A stretch of 64,000 bases of DNA, from assembly GCA_949128115.1 (NCBI GenBank), contig OX421966.1, positions 4,340,001-4,404,000 on the forward strand, written 5' to 3'. The position numbers and the translations under genes were made by a program. Numbering within the stretch: the first letter of the stretch is position 1; each line of letters opens with the position of its first letter. Of this stretch, positions 11,673-23,640 are shown one piece after another. This stretch comes from Anaspis maculata. Lineage: Eukaryota > Arthropoda > Insecta > Coleoptera > Scraptiidae. The notes below the pieces were generated by a model. That model did not search any database, had not been told where the DNA came from, and saw only the letters and a program-made list of their open reading frames with translations.

Positions 11673-13118
11673 ACAGAGCCATCAAGAAAATCCTTGTGGG
11701 ATACACTCTAACTGAATATCTTCTGTGGCATCCAAACTCACATCGCTTCTTCGAGAGCCGACACGTCAGATTTAATGAGAAACAGGTCTACAAGGATGTC
11801 TTTGGAACTCCAAGTTTGAACCAAAACAAATCTCTGCGGCAGGAACTGGTATTTGAGATGCTTTAAGAAGATGAGTCTGAGCTAGAAATCGTACCAATGA
11901 CCGAGCTCAGACTAGAGGAAGTAAAGAGAAAGCCAGGAAGGCCAGTCAAACGCAAACTAAATGAGAAAAACTCAGACAAAGTAGACGAAGAAACCAAAAA
12001 CAGCCAAAAAGTTCAGCTAAGGATCAACACTCGGTAATCAAGGCCTGATGGGTTAATTTAAGCAAAGTTGTATTTAGAGAAATTGAGATGGATGGAAACC
12101 AACATAGCCTCGAGGAAGATGAGATAAAATTCGCTTTGCTGGCAAGCATCAACAACGACCCTTGCTCATACCGAGAAGCAATAGATCCCGAGGAAAAGAC
12201 ACAGTGGACCTTGGCCAATTTAATTAAAGAATTAAAGATGAGCTTGAATCGATGAAAGATAACAACGTAGGGGAAACAATCGACAGACTAACCGTTGCAA
12301 TGAATGGCAAGAGGCCAAATATCATGGATGCCAAGTGAGTGTTCAAGAAGAAGAGAGACGAGAATTCGAGAGTCAAATTCAAAGCAAGATTGGTCATTAG
12401 AGGCTTCAAGGATATAAATCTGTATGAGCTAAAAGAAACATATGCTCCAGTCTCGAAGCTTCCTGTTGTGCGTGCTGTACTTACGGTTATCAATAAGCTC
12501 GATCTTGACGCAGTGCAAATGGATGTGAAAACTGCATTTCTCAACGGAGTAATAGAGAGGAACATTCACATGGAGATACCTGATGGCGTTGAATGTTCAG
12601 GGCAAATTCGAAGAAACAAAGTGTGCAAATTCAAGAAATCTCTTTACGGCTCGAAAATCACTCCAAAGAAGTGGAACGATAGATTCTCCAAAGAGGTTCG
12701 CAGTCTGGGACTTGAGAATGATTCACACGAACCGTGCTTATTCACCTGGCGGAAAAATGGCAAGGCAGTGTTGCTTTTACTATACGTGGATGACCTTCTG
12801 CTCGCTGGCAATGACAAAAAGAAGATCGAAGATGTGAAGAGACACTTGAGCAAAGTGTTTGAAATGAAGGATCTTGAAGAACCCAAGAGCTTTCTGGGAA
12901 TCGAGATTGATAGAGATAGAAAACATGGAACATTGACATTGTCACAGCCAGACTATGTGGAGAAAATATAAGAGAAGTCCAATCAAAAAGAGAGCAGAGC
13001 CCATGATACTCCAATGGTGACCAGACGAGTAAAACATAGAGATGAGAAGAAAAATGAGAAAAAGGCAATGAGAAACATTGTCAATGTACAATATAGAGAA
13101 GCAATTGGTAGCTTATTG
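11673..13118 (+). pseudogene. Ty1/copia retrotransposon pol fragment
   Basis: This is a decayed copia polyprotein. It starts in the integrase-RT linker (KKILVGYTLTEYLLWHPNSH, SRHVRFNE; 11681-11790). Next come an AT-hook-like RKPGRPVKRK and a frame-broken stretch to ~12338. An intact RT segment (12339-12971) then contains ETYAPVSKLPVVRAVLTVI, QMDVKTAFLNGVIE, KSLYGSK and the catalytic YVDD (YVDDLLLAGND, near 12784-12815). The frame stops at 12969-12971 and homology continues as QYREAIGSLL to 13118, where a MITE intervenes. No LTRs, gag or protease were identified, so it is a remnant with frameshifts and stops at 11863, 12033 and 12969. Confidence 0.88.
12339..12971 (+). CDS. Copia reverse-transcriptase ORF (fragment)
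   Basis: This is the longest open part of the copia remnant, about 210 codons of RVT_2-type reverse transcriptase without a genuine start codon. It carries the fingers/palm motifs TAFLNG and YVDD, then FLGIEIDRDR and LSQPDYVEKI leading to the connection region. It copies the RNA genome into DNA in intact elements. Here it lacks the upstream gag, protease and integrase in frame and the downstream RNase H, so it is not expected to function. Confidence 0.85.
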   Translation: MFKKKRDENSRVKFKARLVIRGFKDINLYELKETYAPVSKLPVVRAVLTVINKLDLDAVQMDVKTAFLNGVIERNIHMEIPDGVECSGQIRRNKVCKFKKSLYGSKITPKKWNDRFSKEVRSLGLENDSHEPCLFTWRKNGKAVLLLLYVDDLLLAGNDKKKIEDVKRHLSKVFEMKDLEEPKSFLGIEIDRDRKHGTLTLSQPDYVEKI

Positions 13119-13701
13119 TGAAGAGTGTTTTTTTTTAGAGCTATAGGAATAGGCTGGCTGGAGCTATGGCTATAGGAATTTCTTAGGAGGATTTTGCCGT
13201 CATTTTTCCATATAAATACTTGTCAAGGCTTCCCATTTGCTCATACTCACGCACAATTGCACGGCAGCTCAAAATTATTATTCTAAATTCCAATTTAGAT
13301 AGGTTCAATTTCGGGTGGCTTCTTGGCAAGGATCAGGCTCTATCTAACTAATACGGCCAACGATATTGTCCTCAAGACCCTGGACAGTTCGGGACTCATC
13401 CAGGAAAGCCAGAGACTTCACAAGCCCCAAATAAAAGAAGTCTGAGGAAGTTGAAATACAAAATCTTATCGGCCGGTAATTGGAAATTGAGAAAAAAATC
13501 CATAAAAAGCACGAAAATTCCGTATAAAAAAAACAAGTTTTGATCATTTTTGAAAAAATGTCTGGAGTTGTGCGATTGTCATGTGCATGGTCAAATGGCA
13601 AGCTTTATTGAATATTTGGATGGAAAAATGACGGCAAAATCTTCAAGCACCAACGCTATCGCTGATTGAAGTTCTATACCTCTAAAAAAAAACACCCTTC
13701 A
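13119..13701. mobile_element. ~583-bp MITE with long terminal inverted repeats, inside copia
   Basis: The left end (GTGAAGAGTG, a T run, AGAG) is the inverse of the right end (CTCT, an A run, CACCCTTCAC) over about 22 bases with one mismatch. A second shared inner block, GATTTTGCCGTCATTTTTCC, occurs near 13190-13210 and inverted near 13628-13650. The inverted repeats are thus ~70-90 bp, imperfect. It splits copia between EAIGSLL and LSGDTRPEIAF. I could not settle the target duplication (TT or none). Confidence 0.72.
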
Positions 13702-13875
13702 CTTGTCAGGTGATACGAGACCTGAAATAGCCTTCGCAGTGGGCTTTTTGGCAAGTGAGCAACTAGAACCTACGGAGGATGACTGGGAAGACGTAAAGCA
13801 AGTCTGCAAATACCTTGAAGGAACATCATCATCCATCACTTGGCCTGAAATACCAAGGGAAACAAGAGAAACTAG
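13702..13875 (+). pseudogene. Copia fragment, RNase H-side continuation
   Basis: After the MITE the copia reading resumes with LSGDTRPEIAFAVGFLASEQ and CKYLEGT, the usual motif that links the polymerase to RNase H. Homology fades at about 13870. The open frame runs on to 14083 but its later part is not copia-like. Confidence 0.8.
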
Positions 13876-14680
13876 ATGCGTTCACTTGTCCTGGACCGGC
13901 CGTACGTCTAAGGCTTACCGTACGTACTATGCATTTTCTTACGTGGTAGCCATGACGCTAGTCTCCTGTCCCATGCAAGCGTTCGCAGGAGTGTTTGCGT
14001 TCAGGTACAATTGCTGCTTACCTTGGCGTGGATTCTTGTTCCAGCAACAGGTGAAAAAATGCTCTGAGGTTTTGGGCAGATAGAGGGCCTGAACTACCTA
14101 ACTGATGGCGCGAGACTATCAAGAAAACACCAATATCTTTCCTCTATACTACCTACTCTATTTACACACCGCTGTACTTATTCTTTAAGATGGGGGTGAA
14201 TTTACAAGGCGGGTAAAAACCCAAGGTGGATTGTGAAATGAGTTGAATTTGAAAAGGCGTTAGGTACTATCCAATTATTTAACGTAACACACACACACAA
14301 TTCATTTTACTCTTGCAACCTCTATCAATACTTCCCATTCTAATCAGACAGTTACTTGGGTAGGTAGGTATCTACTAACTTCGCTACTAACCTGGAGTGG
14401 CAGACATCGTAGTCGATTTGATGCTTGATTCAATGTCCTCGCTTCTCCGGTGCCGTGTACTGTGGTAAGAATTCTCTTTCGGCTTTTTGCTTCTCCTGAA
14501 CAATTTGATATTTTCAGTTGGGAGTTGTTGCATGTTCATTCTCGCTATTTTTCTAGATATTTTTCGACTCAAAGATAACAAGAGACCAACTCCGAGCCTC
14601 ACAAACAACGATAAGTCAGACTTACAGAACTGAATCAAATCAAGAAGAGATTGAGAAATAATTTGACCTATAAAACATAG
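13876..14680. other. No recognised feature
   Basis: Possibly the degraded 3' end of the copia element, but no LTR pair was found. Contains a short ACACAC run near 14290. No gene is supported. Confidence 0.35.
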
Positions 14681-14682
14681 TA

Positions 14683-16692
14683 GGTTTTCTTATGGTATCC
14701 CGTGTGCAAGTTGAGACTAGAGTATAGTGATTGGTGCCAAATTGTTCTTTAGATCATGTTGAACTAGGATCGCGATGGCGAACATTTGAGACCCGCGACT
14801 GGGCAGCGAGAGGGGGGGTAAAATGTGATGAAGACATAGAAAATGTGAAATGATGAACCAAAAGAGGTACAGTTATAAAAGTTACCATACGTATTCACCA
14901 TTTTACGCTATTGAAGGTTCAGCAAACCGATTCCAAAAATATCAGTTATTCCCAGATAAGAGATATTGTCGAAAAAATTTTTTTTCGTCAACATTTTTGA
15001 ATAAATCGAAGAATTTTGAAGATGGAAAGATGAAACTCTAGATTTTGACAATTAGGTGTGTTGAAAATATAGTCGTGATTGGCGAAAATTCCTCGGCATA
15101 CTATTTTGGAAAGCAAAACCTTCAACTTTTTTCACCAGCTTGGCCGCCATCTTGGATTTTCTTTTGGTGCAGTAGTCACAAAAACGACAGGGGACTATGA
15201 ATTTGGTAGCGTTAGATCATTCAATACGAAAAGTAACTTCCCAGAGAGGGTAAGCTGCTTCTTTGGCGAGGAAAATTGCTATTTTATTATCTCCGGCTTC
15301 GGCGCGAGTCCAGTAGTAATGATGGCTGATTTGAAGCTGGAAGTGGCACAATACGTTCTGTACCATGAAACTTGATAGTTTGTGAAGTCAACTACCAAAA
15401 TTTATGATCATGAATTGAATGGTTCATTGTTGGTGATTGGTTGAAGCAAAGTGTGCTCATTTTTGGCTGAAAATGCTAAAAACTGTGTTTTTAGTGGACA
15501 TTAGGTACAAAGCTCTGGAGGAAGACCTGCGGCCAAGATTGGCGGCGAAAGTCATGTAACTAGTTAAAGTGAGTATGCTCTATAACAAGTAGCTGTCATG
15601 AATGGTGTAGGTTTCTTGAAGATCTCTAGGGAGGTCGCCAAGGATGTTTTTTCATGATAATATTTTCGAGGAAGGTACAGTCCTTTCCAAAAGTTTCTCT
15701 CTTCTCTAGGGACCAACTCTTTCGACCACGGAACATTTGCAAGACTCGAACAATTCATTTGTTTGGTTTATTCGAAATCACCGCAGTTCACGGAGCTGAA
15801 AGATTTATGGTGGTGATTCTTCACAAACTTACAGATTGTGAGGGGGCCTGTACTTGAAACTATTATCATGAAAAAACATCTTTGTCGACTTCCCTAGAGG
15901 TCTTCAAGCGACCTAAGCTTTGTAACGTCCATCAAAACCTCAGTTTTTATGCATTTCTCGCCAAAAATGAGCACACTTTTCTTCAGCCAATCACCAAAAA
16001 TAAACCATTCGATTCATGATCATGAATGGTTATAGTTGACTCCACAAACTATCAAGTTTTATGGTACAAGACGTATTGTGCCGCTTTCATTTCCAAATCA
16101 GCCATCATTGGCACTGGATTCGGCAGGAGCCGGAGATAACAAAATGGCAATTATGTTACAATGGGAGTTACTTTTCATATTGAAATGATCTAATGCTACC
16201 ATACCCACAGTCCCCTGTCGTTTTTGCGACTACTGCACCAAAAGGAAATCCAAGATGGCGGCCAAGCTGGTGAAAACAGTTGACGGTCTTGTTTCCTAAA
16301 ATAGTAGGCCGAGGTATATCCACCAATCACGACTATAGTTTCAACATCCCTAATAGTCAAAATGTCAATTCTCATCTTTCCATCTTCAAAATTGATTTTT
16401 TCGACAATAAAATGTCCACAAAAAGAATTATATTTTTGAAAATATCTCTGGAAACGATCGATATTCTTGGAATCGGTTTGCTAAATCTTTATTGGCGTAA
16501 AATGACAAATACGTACGGTAACTTTCATCACTGTACCTCTTTCGGTTTATGATTTAACATTTTTCATGTCTTCATCACATTTTACCTCCCCTCCCGCTGC
16601 CCAGTCGCGGGTCTCAGATGTTCGCCATCGCGATCCCAGTTCAGCATGATCTAAGAAACAATTTGGCACCAACCACAAGAAAACCCACTGAA
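14683..16692. mobile_element. ~2-kb palindromic (foldback-like) repeat, copy P1
   Basis: The left arm (from GGTTTTCTTATGG, 14683) and the right arm (ending AAGAAAACC, ~16692) are inverted copies. For example GATCGCGATGGCGAACATTT at 14770 returns inverted near 16620. GCTTGGCCGCCATCTTGGAT at 15140 returns inverted near 16250, and ACTATCAAGTTTTATGGTAC at 16046 inverts the region near 15360. Arms are ~850-950 bp around a spacer centred near 15760. The right arm lacks ~45 bp present in the related copy at 59.4 kb. No transposase is visible. Short open frames inside are not convincing. Confidence 0.8.
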
Positions 16693-17640
16693 CAGTCGAT
16701 TATATAGATAACATAATCTTCGACTCGAAAACAAGTGACAAACTTGGACCCCTTGGAACAACGAGAAGTCAAACTCATGAAACGGACCCAGAAACCAGAA
16801 AAATCGGTTGTGACACCCCAAAACTTCCCCGACAAGTAGTGAAGGAACGGATGGAAATTTTTGTATGAGACGTCCCATCGGGTAGGAAGTTAGAATTTGA
16901 GAAAAATTATGAGCAACTGAGATATTTTCCTCAAAAAGGGCTTCATTCTGAGTTCCATAATTCAAGTTTGGTCTCGATAACCCAGGCCGGTTTCACATTC
17001 TCAACAAGGAAATTTTCGGGAAATTGAAAACAAAATAGTTGGAAGATATTTGAGAACCAGTTACCTCTTGTTCAAGAATAAATTGGTGAAAATCGGCTCA
17101 CAAGATTACCTGGGGCAGAGTTCTTATCATTTGCACTTCAGAGCCTCATGCGAGAGGGAAGCTCAGTGGGGCTCCAAAAGACACCCGTGGACACCAGGGA
17201 ACCATAGGGCTTCAACCAACCCAAGGAGACACAAGGGCATCGCTTTGGCCTAAAACGGTATGATCTGATAGTCACAAGTGGGGGCTCCATCAGAGCTTTG
17301 AATGGCATCAGGAATAAGACACCATGGGGCCCTGGTACCGAATCATACAAGGGAATTGCACACATTGGAGCTTGAACGTGCCAACGGGATAGGCATACCT
17401 ACTGAAGCTGCTAAAGCTACAGAAAACACGGGTATTTCACGTTTTGGGGTTTACGGAGCCCCCAAAACGATACTCGAGGATACAAAGGATCACTGTTCCC
17501 TTAAACAATACCATGTGATTCCAACCATTCCGGATTGGGGTGGGCTGTGAACATGGTCAAATTCTGGAATGTCAAGCTGCATCTCGCCAGGGCACAGCCT
17601 ACTCCAATTCGGAATGGCTTGGATCACACGGTACACGAAA
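16693..17640. other. No recognised feature
   Basis: Unique-looking sequence, somewhat GC-richer at 17130-17560. Short frames on both strands have no recognisable domains. Confidence 0.35.
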
Positions 17641-18260
17641 ACACACCGAGATCTGCATTCATGACTATTTTTTCACTTCGACATAGATGCGGGCCAAATT
17701 TTGAAAATTCATAGCACCCGTCTTGTGGATGATGAAAAACTCCAACTGCAGCGTTGATTTGATCCGTTGGTTGTGCTACTTCCTGCCAAATTTGATTCCA
17801 ATCCATCGGGTGGATTTTGGATAATTAAATGGTGAAGTTTGGAACTTTGACATTTTTTTAAATTTCACAGGTGACAGGTGGACAAAAAATGTCAACAGCA
17901 TCGAATAGAGTTTTTTAAAGGCTTGCAGATGACATGTTACATCTGTCATTTTTTTATAGTGACATTTCTGTTTGACAAATGACAGCCAAAAACTAATTGG
18001 CTTATTCCACGAACCAACAATGTCCGCATACCACATTCAAAGTCGATACGATCAACGCTGCGGCTGTAATCGTAGCAAATTACAGACAGACACACACACA
18101 GACAGACATCACTCCAAAAATGTTCTTAGTCGTCTTGGTGAACCTCAAAATGGATATATGTATACATATGTATATCCGTCTTCATGTCGAAATTTTTTTT
18201 TAGCGCGTTCTCAACATTATACTTCCCCTCCCCCCTACTCATTTGGTGGTGGGTCGGGGG
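17640..18260. repeat. Dispersed repeat, paralogous in inverse orientation to 41690-42590
   Basis: Read in complement, this matches 41.69-42.59 kb: a C-rich start, then TGATGTCTGTCTGTGTGTG, then GTATGCGGACATTGTT, then the phrase TTAGTTTTTGGCTGTC and CTTCACC. Here the TG/CA tract (18080-18110) is uninterrupted, whereas the other copy carries a hAT MITE at that point. A palindromic TATGTATACATATGTATA tract lies near 18157-18175. Confidence 0.7.
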
Positions 18261-19193
18261 AGTAAAACAAGAATATAGTTTTTCAGAATTCAGTAACAGT
18301 AACAATTTGATGCATTTTGAAGCTAGGCTAGAGACTCAAAAACAATCGGATTGACGCGAGTAAGGCAACTTTGACTGGTCGAGAATAACAAAAACAAGTT
18401 TTGAGGCGTAATGAAATTAGAAATCAATTTTGAGCCGTGAGAAAATTTTCAAGTACCTACCTAATTTTGAGGATAACAAACTAGAAATTAGTATCAAGGA
18501 TTAAAGAACGCGATCCATTTCAAAGCGGGCTTAGAAGCAAAGGTTTGAATATTTTCGATTGGGTGATGGTCATTTTGCATAGATTCCTGCTGGATTTTTT
18601 TCACGTGAAAATATCTTGAACAAATTCCTACATCTGTACTACACCTATCCATGCAAGATGATAAAAATAAAATTAGTCACTACTTCTTAGCAACATGTTG
18701 CTTAGCCGTAAGGTTAGAGCTAGATATGATACGTGAACAGATCAAACAGACGAAGGGTATATTGATCAATTACAATCGCCTTGACAAGTATTTGTACTTA
18801 CCGTTTTTGTTGATTTTATTAGAATTAAATTAAATGGAAACCTCTATCAAGTGATTATTTGTTTAACCTAAAGCGACAACGCCGGTAGCTCGCTACACAT
18901 AAAAACACAATAGTCTACATCAAATAATTATATTGTTTAGCAAATATTTACAAAACACACATTTACACATAATGAGACAGGATAGTTTGACACGATAACA
19001 AAACAAATTCGTGATAAGCTCCAATGAACAATAATTGGACTAGGACCAGCTTTTTCCCCATACAAATTGATTGAGTATAGGTACGTTTTTCTCAAATATT
19101 ACTCTTTCACATTGAAGTGTTCACATGCTGAGTGACATTTTGCAGTCTTTGATTTTATACAAAAATTGATTTAAAAAAAAGCATGATTTTTTT
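18261..19193. other. Presumed 3' flank of the Ly6-like gene; nothing else seen
   Basis: The 3' untranslated region of the minus-strand gene ending at 19194 should lie here. I could not place its polyadenylation site. No repeat or other gene is evident. Confidence 0.35.
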
Positions 19194-19685
19194 TTAGTGC
19201 AAAATGTACTTTGCTAGCAGGTACGATACGAGTGCACCGGCTAAAGTGAAAGAGCCGGCGAAGATTGAGGTAGCGGAGTTGCACTTGTCGCTTTGACAGC
19301 TTTCACAAGTGTAGTCCTTGGGGCACTCGGGTTTCTTGCCCTTGTCGGCCAGCACGCACCGTCTGATTTTCATCTCGGCCTCTTCTTTGGGAGCGTCTGG
19401 AAAGTCACACAAGCATATCAGATACAGAATTACAATGGTACTTATACCACTACGCTTTTTGAACTGCAACAGGCTTTCGCAAGTTGAAAGCCTGTTGCTG
19501 GAAAAGCACGGGGGGCTACAGAGATGAAGTGTAGAGGAAAATCGAGGGCTACAACTGACCTTTTCTCTGCTGGGTGACGCAGAAGGCTTCGACGCTTGCG
19601 GGTGCGTGGGTGCCGCATTCTTTCGACGTCGCAGCATGGGCAACGTCGCAAGCGGACGTGCAAATGTAGCATTCCAAAGCCGAAC
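19194..19685 (-). CDS. Ly6/uPAR-type three-finger GPI-anchored protein, exons 2 and 3
   Basis: Exon 2 is 19685-19560 (42 codons, acceptor CTTCCAG, donor G|GTCAGT) and exon 3 is 19396-19194 (acceptor GACTTTCCAG, stop TAA). Both junctions are phase 1 and the intron is 163 bp. Exon 2 starts LECYICTSACDV, the classic first Ly6 finger. Exon 3 ends CESCQSDKCN followed by a hydrophobic tail (FTLAGALVSYLLAKYILH) typical of a GPI-attachment signal. With the proposed first exon at 33703-33757 the protein is 127 residues with ten cysteines, the usual Ly6 number. Such proteins are exported to the cell surface; in insects members affect septate junctions, channels or sleep, but nothing here indicates which role. 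The long open frame reading through the intron is not the real product. Confidence 0.85.
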   Translation of the reverse strand, partial: VRLWNATFARPLATLPMLRRRKNAAPTHPQASKPSASPSREKVSCSPRFSSTLHLCSPPCFSSNRLSTCESLLQFKKRSGISTIVILYLICLCDFPDAPKEEAEMKIRRCVLADKGKKPECPKDYTCESCQSDKCNSATSIFAGSFTLAGALVSYLLAKYILH

Positions 19686-19762
19686 CTGGAAGAAAAAATT
19701 CCGTTTCACTCTACTGCCGTAACATGTGATGAGCATATTGATATTAGAAATCTTGACGTTCA

Positions 19763-19912
19763 GGGCTGGGCGGCATTTCAAATACAAGTATTTGAAGTAC
19801 ATTTCAGTATTCTGTATTCAAATACAATTGATTGACAAGTGTTTTTATTTCTTATTCTAGTATATAAATTGTAATAGATTGTAATTGTAATAGTATAGTT
19901 GTATTGTGATAA

Positions 19913-19956
<44 letters not shown>

Positions 19957-20086
19957 TATACTCAGTTCAGGTAGCTAGTATTTTGTATTTCGTTTATAAA
20001 ATAAATTTTTCGGAAGAGTATTTTGATTTTCAAAATGCAAAATACGGAATACATTCACGTTCCACGCTCTGCAATCTACATATATT
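19763..20086. mobile_element. hAT-like MITE candidate rich in GTATTTGAATAC words
   Basis: Starts CAGGGCTGGGCGG and ends CACGCTCTG, both hAT-like termini. It has subterminal inverted words (CAAATACAAGTATTTGAAG; AAAATGCAAAATACGG) as in the MITE at 10619-11549. A TTTA microsatellite (~19915-19960) lies in the middle. No matching 8-bp flank was found, so one end may be decayed. It lies within the proposed first intron of the Ly6 gene. Confidence 0.5.
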
Positions 20087-20098
20087 CGGGCTGCGATA

Positions 20099-20748
20099 TA
20101 CAGGGTGATTCAAGAGTGTCGGACCACCTTGAAGGTGCGTAATATGGAGGTGCAGCAGAGTGCTGGAAAGTTGTTGAAAAATTCTATGTCTTCTAATTTT
20201 GAAGTTTTGGAGGGACAAAAGCTGGTCCTTCGATCGCTCCTATTTTCGTTGTTTCAAAAGATTTTAGTAAACCGTTTATAGTAATAGAATGATTACAAAA
20301 AGTCAACCTTTAAATCTGCAAAGAATTTTTGTTTTGTATACAGGGTGAGTCATGAATCCTGAAAATTATTTTTTTCCAAAAGTACCTATGAACAGCCACA
20401 TTGGTCCCATAACCTATGTAGAGCACAATAAAACTGTGAAAAACAATTCATTTGGATAGAATTCTTTTGCTCTTCTCTTGCTTTTTTAGGAAAACTAAAT
20501 TTTTGGAGTTCATGATTCACCCTGTATAGAAAACAGAAATTCAATACAGACTCAGAGATTAATTTTTTGTACTGATTATTTTTCCATCAACAGTTTACTC
20601 AAATCTGTCGAAACAACGGAAATAGAAGCAATCGAAAGACCAACTTTTGTCCCTCCATAACTTCAAAATCAAAAGACATAAAATGTTTTCAACAACTTTC
20701 TAGCACTCTACTAAAGCTAACCGAACCATCCTGCAAAATTCACCAGTT
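20099..20748. mobile_element. Palindromic TA-type MITE containing a second MITE
   Basis: The left half (TACAGGGTGATTCAAGAGTG, CAGAGTGCTGGAAAGTTG, TTTTGGAGGGACAAAAG) returns inverted in the right half (CTTTTGTCCCTCCATAAC, CAACTTTCTAGCACTCTA, AATTCACC). The centre is occupied by a separate 188-bp element (20339-20526). No coding capacity. Confidence 0.7.
20339..20526. mobile_element. 188-bp TA-flanked MITE nested in a larger MITE
   Basis: Begins TACAGGGTGAGTCATGAATC and ends CATGATTCACCCTGTA, near-perfect inverted ends, with TA on both sides (20337-20338 and 20527-20528) as for Tc1/mariner-type insertions. A related end (CATGAATCACCCTGTATA) occurs near 48590-48606. Confidence 0.82.
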
Positions 20749-20849
20749 CATATAAATCTAGAATTCACAAACAGAACGAAATCATAACGGAACCAGTTAT
20801 GACAATCAGACAGTTTGTAGTTAGACAGTTATGTTGACAATTAGAATGA

Positions 20850-23620
20850 TGGTTCTTCTGAATTTCTGAAAATTCCTGAAGATTTCTACAAGATTTCTGA
20901 AAATGTGTGAGAATCTTGGAAGACTTCTACGAGATTTTCAGAGATTCCTGGAGAAGTCACAGGATTCTTTTGGGAATTTTTGAGACTTCTGTGGATTTCT
21001 GAAGATTTCTAGCGATTTCTTAGGATCGCTACGAAATTTACAGAGAATTCCGAGAAAAATTTTGGGATTTATAGGTATTTCTGAAACCATTCTAGGAATT
21101 TCTGGAGACTTCTGAAGATTACCAATGATTTCTTAGAATTTTTCGATATTCCTCGGTTCCTGGAGATTTTTAGAGATTTCTGAAAATTTATCAGGATCTT
21201 GAAAGACTTTTGCAAGATTTCTTTAGATTTCTGGAGAATTGACAGGTTTCTTCTGAGAATTTCCATGAGACTTCTGTGGACTTTTGGAGATTCATAGAAA
21301 TATCTCAGGATTACTACAAGATTTTTAGATACTCACTTTAGGAAATTTGTCTGGGATTTATAGGTATCTCTATGACAGTTCTAGGGATTTTTGGAGACTT
21401 CTGAAGATAATTTAATAGGGACTTTCTACAAGATTTTTAAGGACTTCCAGAGATTTCTACAAGATTTCTGAGATATTTCGAGAGTTTCTAGGGTTCTCTG
21501 AAGATTTGTACGGGGATTCGAAAGATTTCCGGAGATTTCTTAGAGAATTAGGAAGACCTGAACAGATTTCTACGGAATTCCTGACGGTTCATGGGAAGTT
21601 TCTGAGATCTTCCGATTCCTTAGAGTTTCTGTAGACTTTCAGAGATTACCACGGGATTTTCAAAGCTTTGCGAGAATTTTTACAAGGTCTTCGAGGGATT
21701 TTTGAAAATCTTTATGGGACTCAAATATTTCTATCGATTCCTCATTACTTCAACAGAATTTCTAGGCATTATTGAAGACTTGTATGAAGTTCCTAGGGAT
21801 TATTTGAGATTTCTTCGGAATTTTTGAAAGAAATTTCAGGGACCTTTGAAGATTCTACGTGATTTTGAGAATATTGAGGAGGTTCCTAAAGATTTTTGTG
21901 AGAATCTCGTGGGATTTTTGGGGAATTCTACGGGATCTCGGGGTGTTTCTGAAGATTCGTTTGAGATTCCTATGGATTTCTGAATATTTTAACGAAATTT
22001 CTGAGGATTTCTGAACATTTCTACGGATTTTGTAGGATGTTCAAGAAATTCGACAAGAATGTTTCAGATTTCCGAAGATTTTTTCACAGGATTCATGAAA
22101 ATTTATGAGGCTCTCGAAAGACTCACACAAGATCCCTAGAGATTTCTGTGAATTTTCACAGGATAATTTCAACGAGACTTTTGCGAATTTCCGAAGAGTT
22201 TTAGAAGTTACTGAGAATCACTGATGGATGTTTGGGGATTCCCAAAGATCTGTATGAAATTCCCAGGAATTTATACAGTTCGTAGATTTTCTAAAGATTC
22301 CTGAAGTTTACCAATGATTCCCAAGTATTTTTTGATATTTCCATGGTTTCTAGGGCTTTCTAAGAGACTCAAGATTCCTAAAGGATCTCTAGAAAATTTC
22401 TAAGAATTGTCAAAGGCTCCTATAAGATATCCAGGAATTTTAGAAGATATTTACAGAGTTTTTAGGGATTTGAGAGGTTCCCAAAAAATTTCTAGAGAGT
22501 TCTGGAATTGAGGATCTGTATCTATGTGATTTTTATTCTTTTTGAGATCTCTTCGAGCTGAGATTGAAGACTCGTATGACATTTCTAGGGATTTCTTGAG
22601 ATCTCTACAAGATTTCTGAGATTTTCTACGAGGCGTTCAAAGTTTTACAGGATTTTTGAACAATTGTATAGGGTTTCTAGAAATTTTCGGAAGTTTTCAT
22701 GGAAATTTTCAAGGACTTTAGAGATCTCTATAAAATGTTTGCATATTCCCAAAGATTTTCATGGGACTTCCAGAAATTTCCGCAGTGTTTCTGAGAATTT
22801 ATGTAAGAATTTTGTAGTTGTTCCTCAAGACTCTCTGAGATCTCCTACGGGGTCGCAAGGGATTCCTTTAAATCAGTATGAGATGTCCAAATTTTCTGAG
22901 AATTTGTGAGATTTTCTATAAATTCTTGGAGATACTCACGGGATTCCCAGGTGACTCTTGAAATGTCTACGAGATTTGTGGGGATTTTTAAGTTCTCCAC
23001 AGGATGACAAGATATTTCTAGAGTCTCCTACGCGATTGCCAAATATTTTTGAGAATTTCTAGGGAGTTTTCAAGATTTCTATAGGATTTGTAGGGGTGTG
23101 CTGATATCTCTACGAGAGTTTCCGGGATTTCCAAAGATTTCTTCGTAGTCTCCAACAATTTGCAAAAGTTCCTAGGGATTCCCAGAGATTTGTATGGGAT
23201 TTGTGATTTGTAGGGATCGAATTCTGAGGAAAAGATTCTTGACGATTGTCAATAATTACAAGAATTTCTTGAGACTTTCAATGATTTCTACACGAGTTTG
23301 AAAGATTTCCAATTCCAATCCAATTCTCTACGGGATTTTGACGGACCGCTCAAGATTTCTACGGGATTTTCAAGGATTCCTGGAAATTTGTATGAAATTT
23401 CGAGGAATTTTTAAAGGTTTTCATGGGAATTTTTAGGATTTTCAGAGATTTCTACAAGTAAAGTCGATAGTTCTGAAGCTTAGCTTTCTAAGAATTTCTT
23501 AGAACTTCTAGAAAGTTCCGAAGATTTCGACAGGATCTATATAAATTTGCATGTGATTTTCAGGAATTTCTGAATATTCTTCCATCAAGATTTTCAGCGA
23601 CTTCTAGCCATTTCTACCAG
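20850..23620. repeat. ~2.75-kb degenerate array of a 10-bp unit (GATTTCTNNN)
   Basis: The sequence reads as back-to-back GATTTCT-type decamers (for example 20995-21045: GGATTTCTGA, AGATTTCTAG, CGATTTCTTA, GGATCGCTAC) with occasional 11-base units. It is strongly strand-biased and has no selected open frame. It lies in the proposed Ly6 intron. A second, inverted array of the same unit is at 53960-54390. Confidence 0.88.
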
Positions 23621-23640
23621 ATTTCTAATTGCGATAAAGT

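Noticed and set aside
19194..19802. Single 202-codon minus-strand frame
   Set aside because: It reads through the 163-bp intron and a different frame of exon 2. The spliced model restores the Ly6 cysteine pattern, so only exon 3 of this frame is real.
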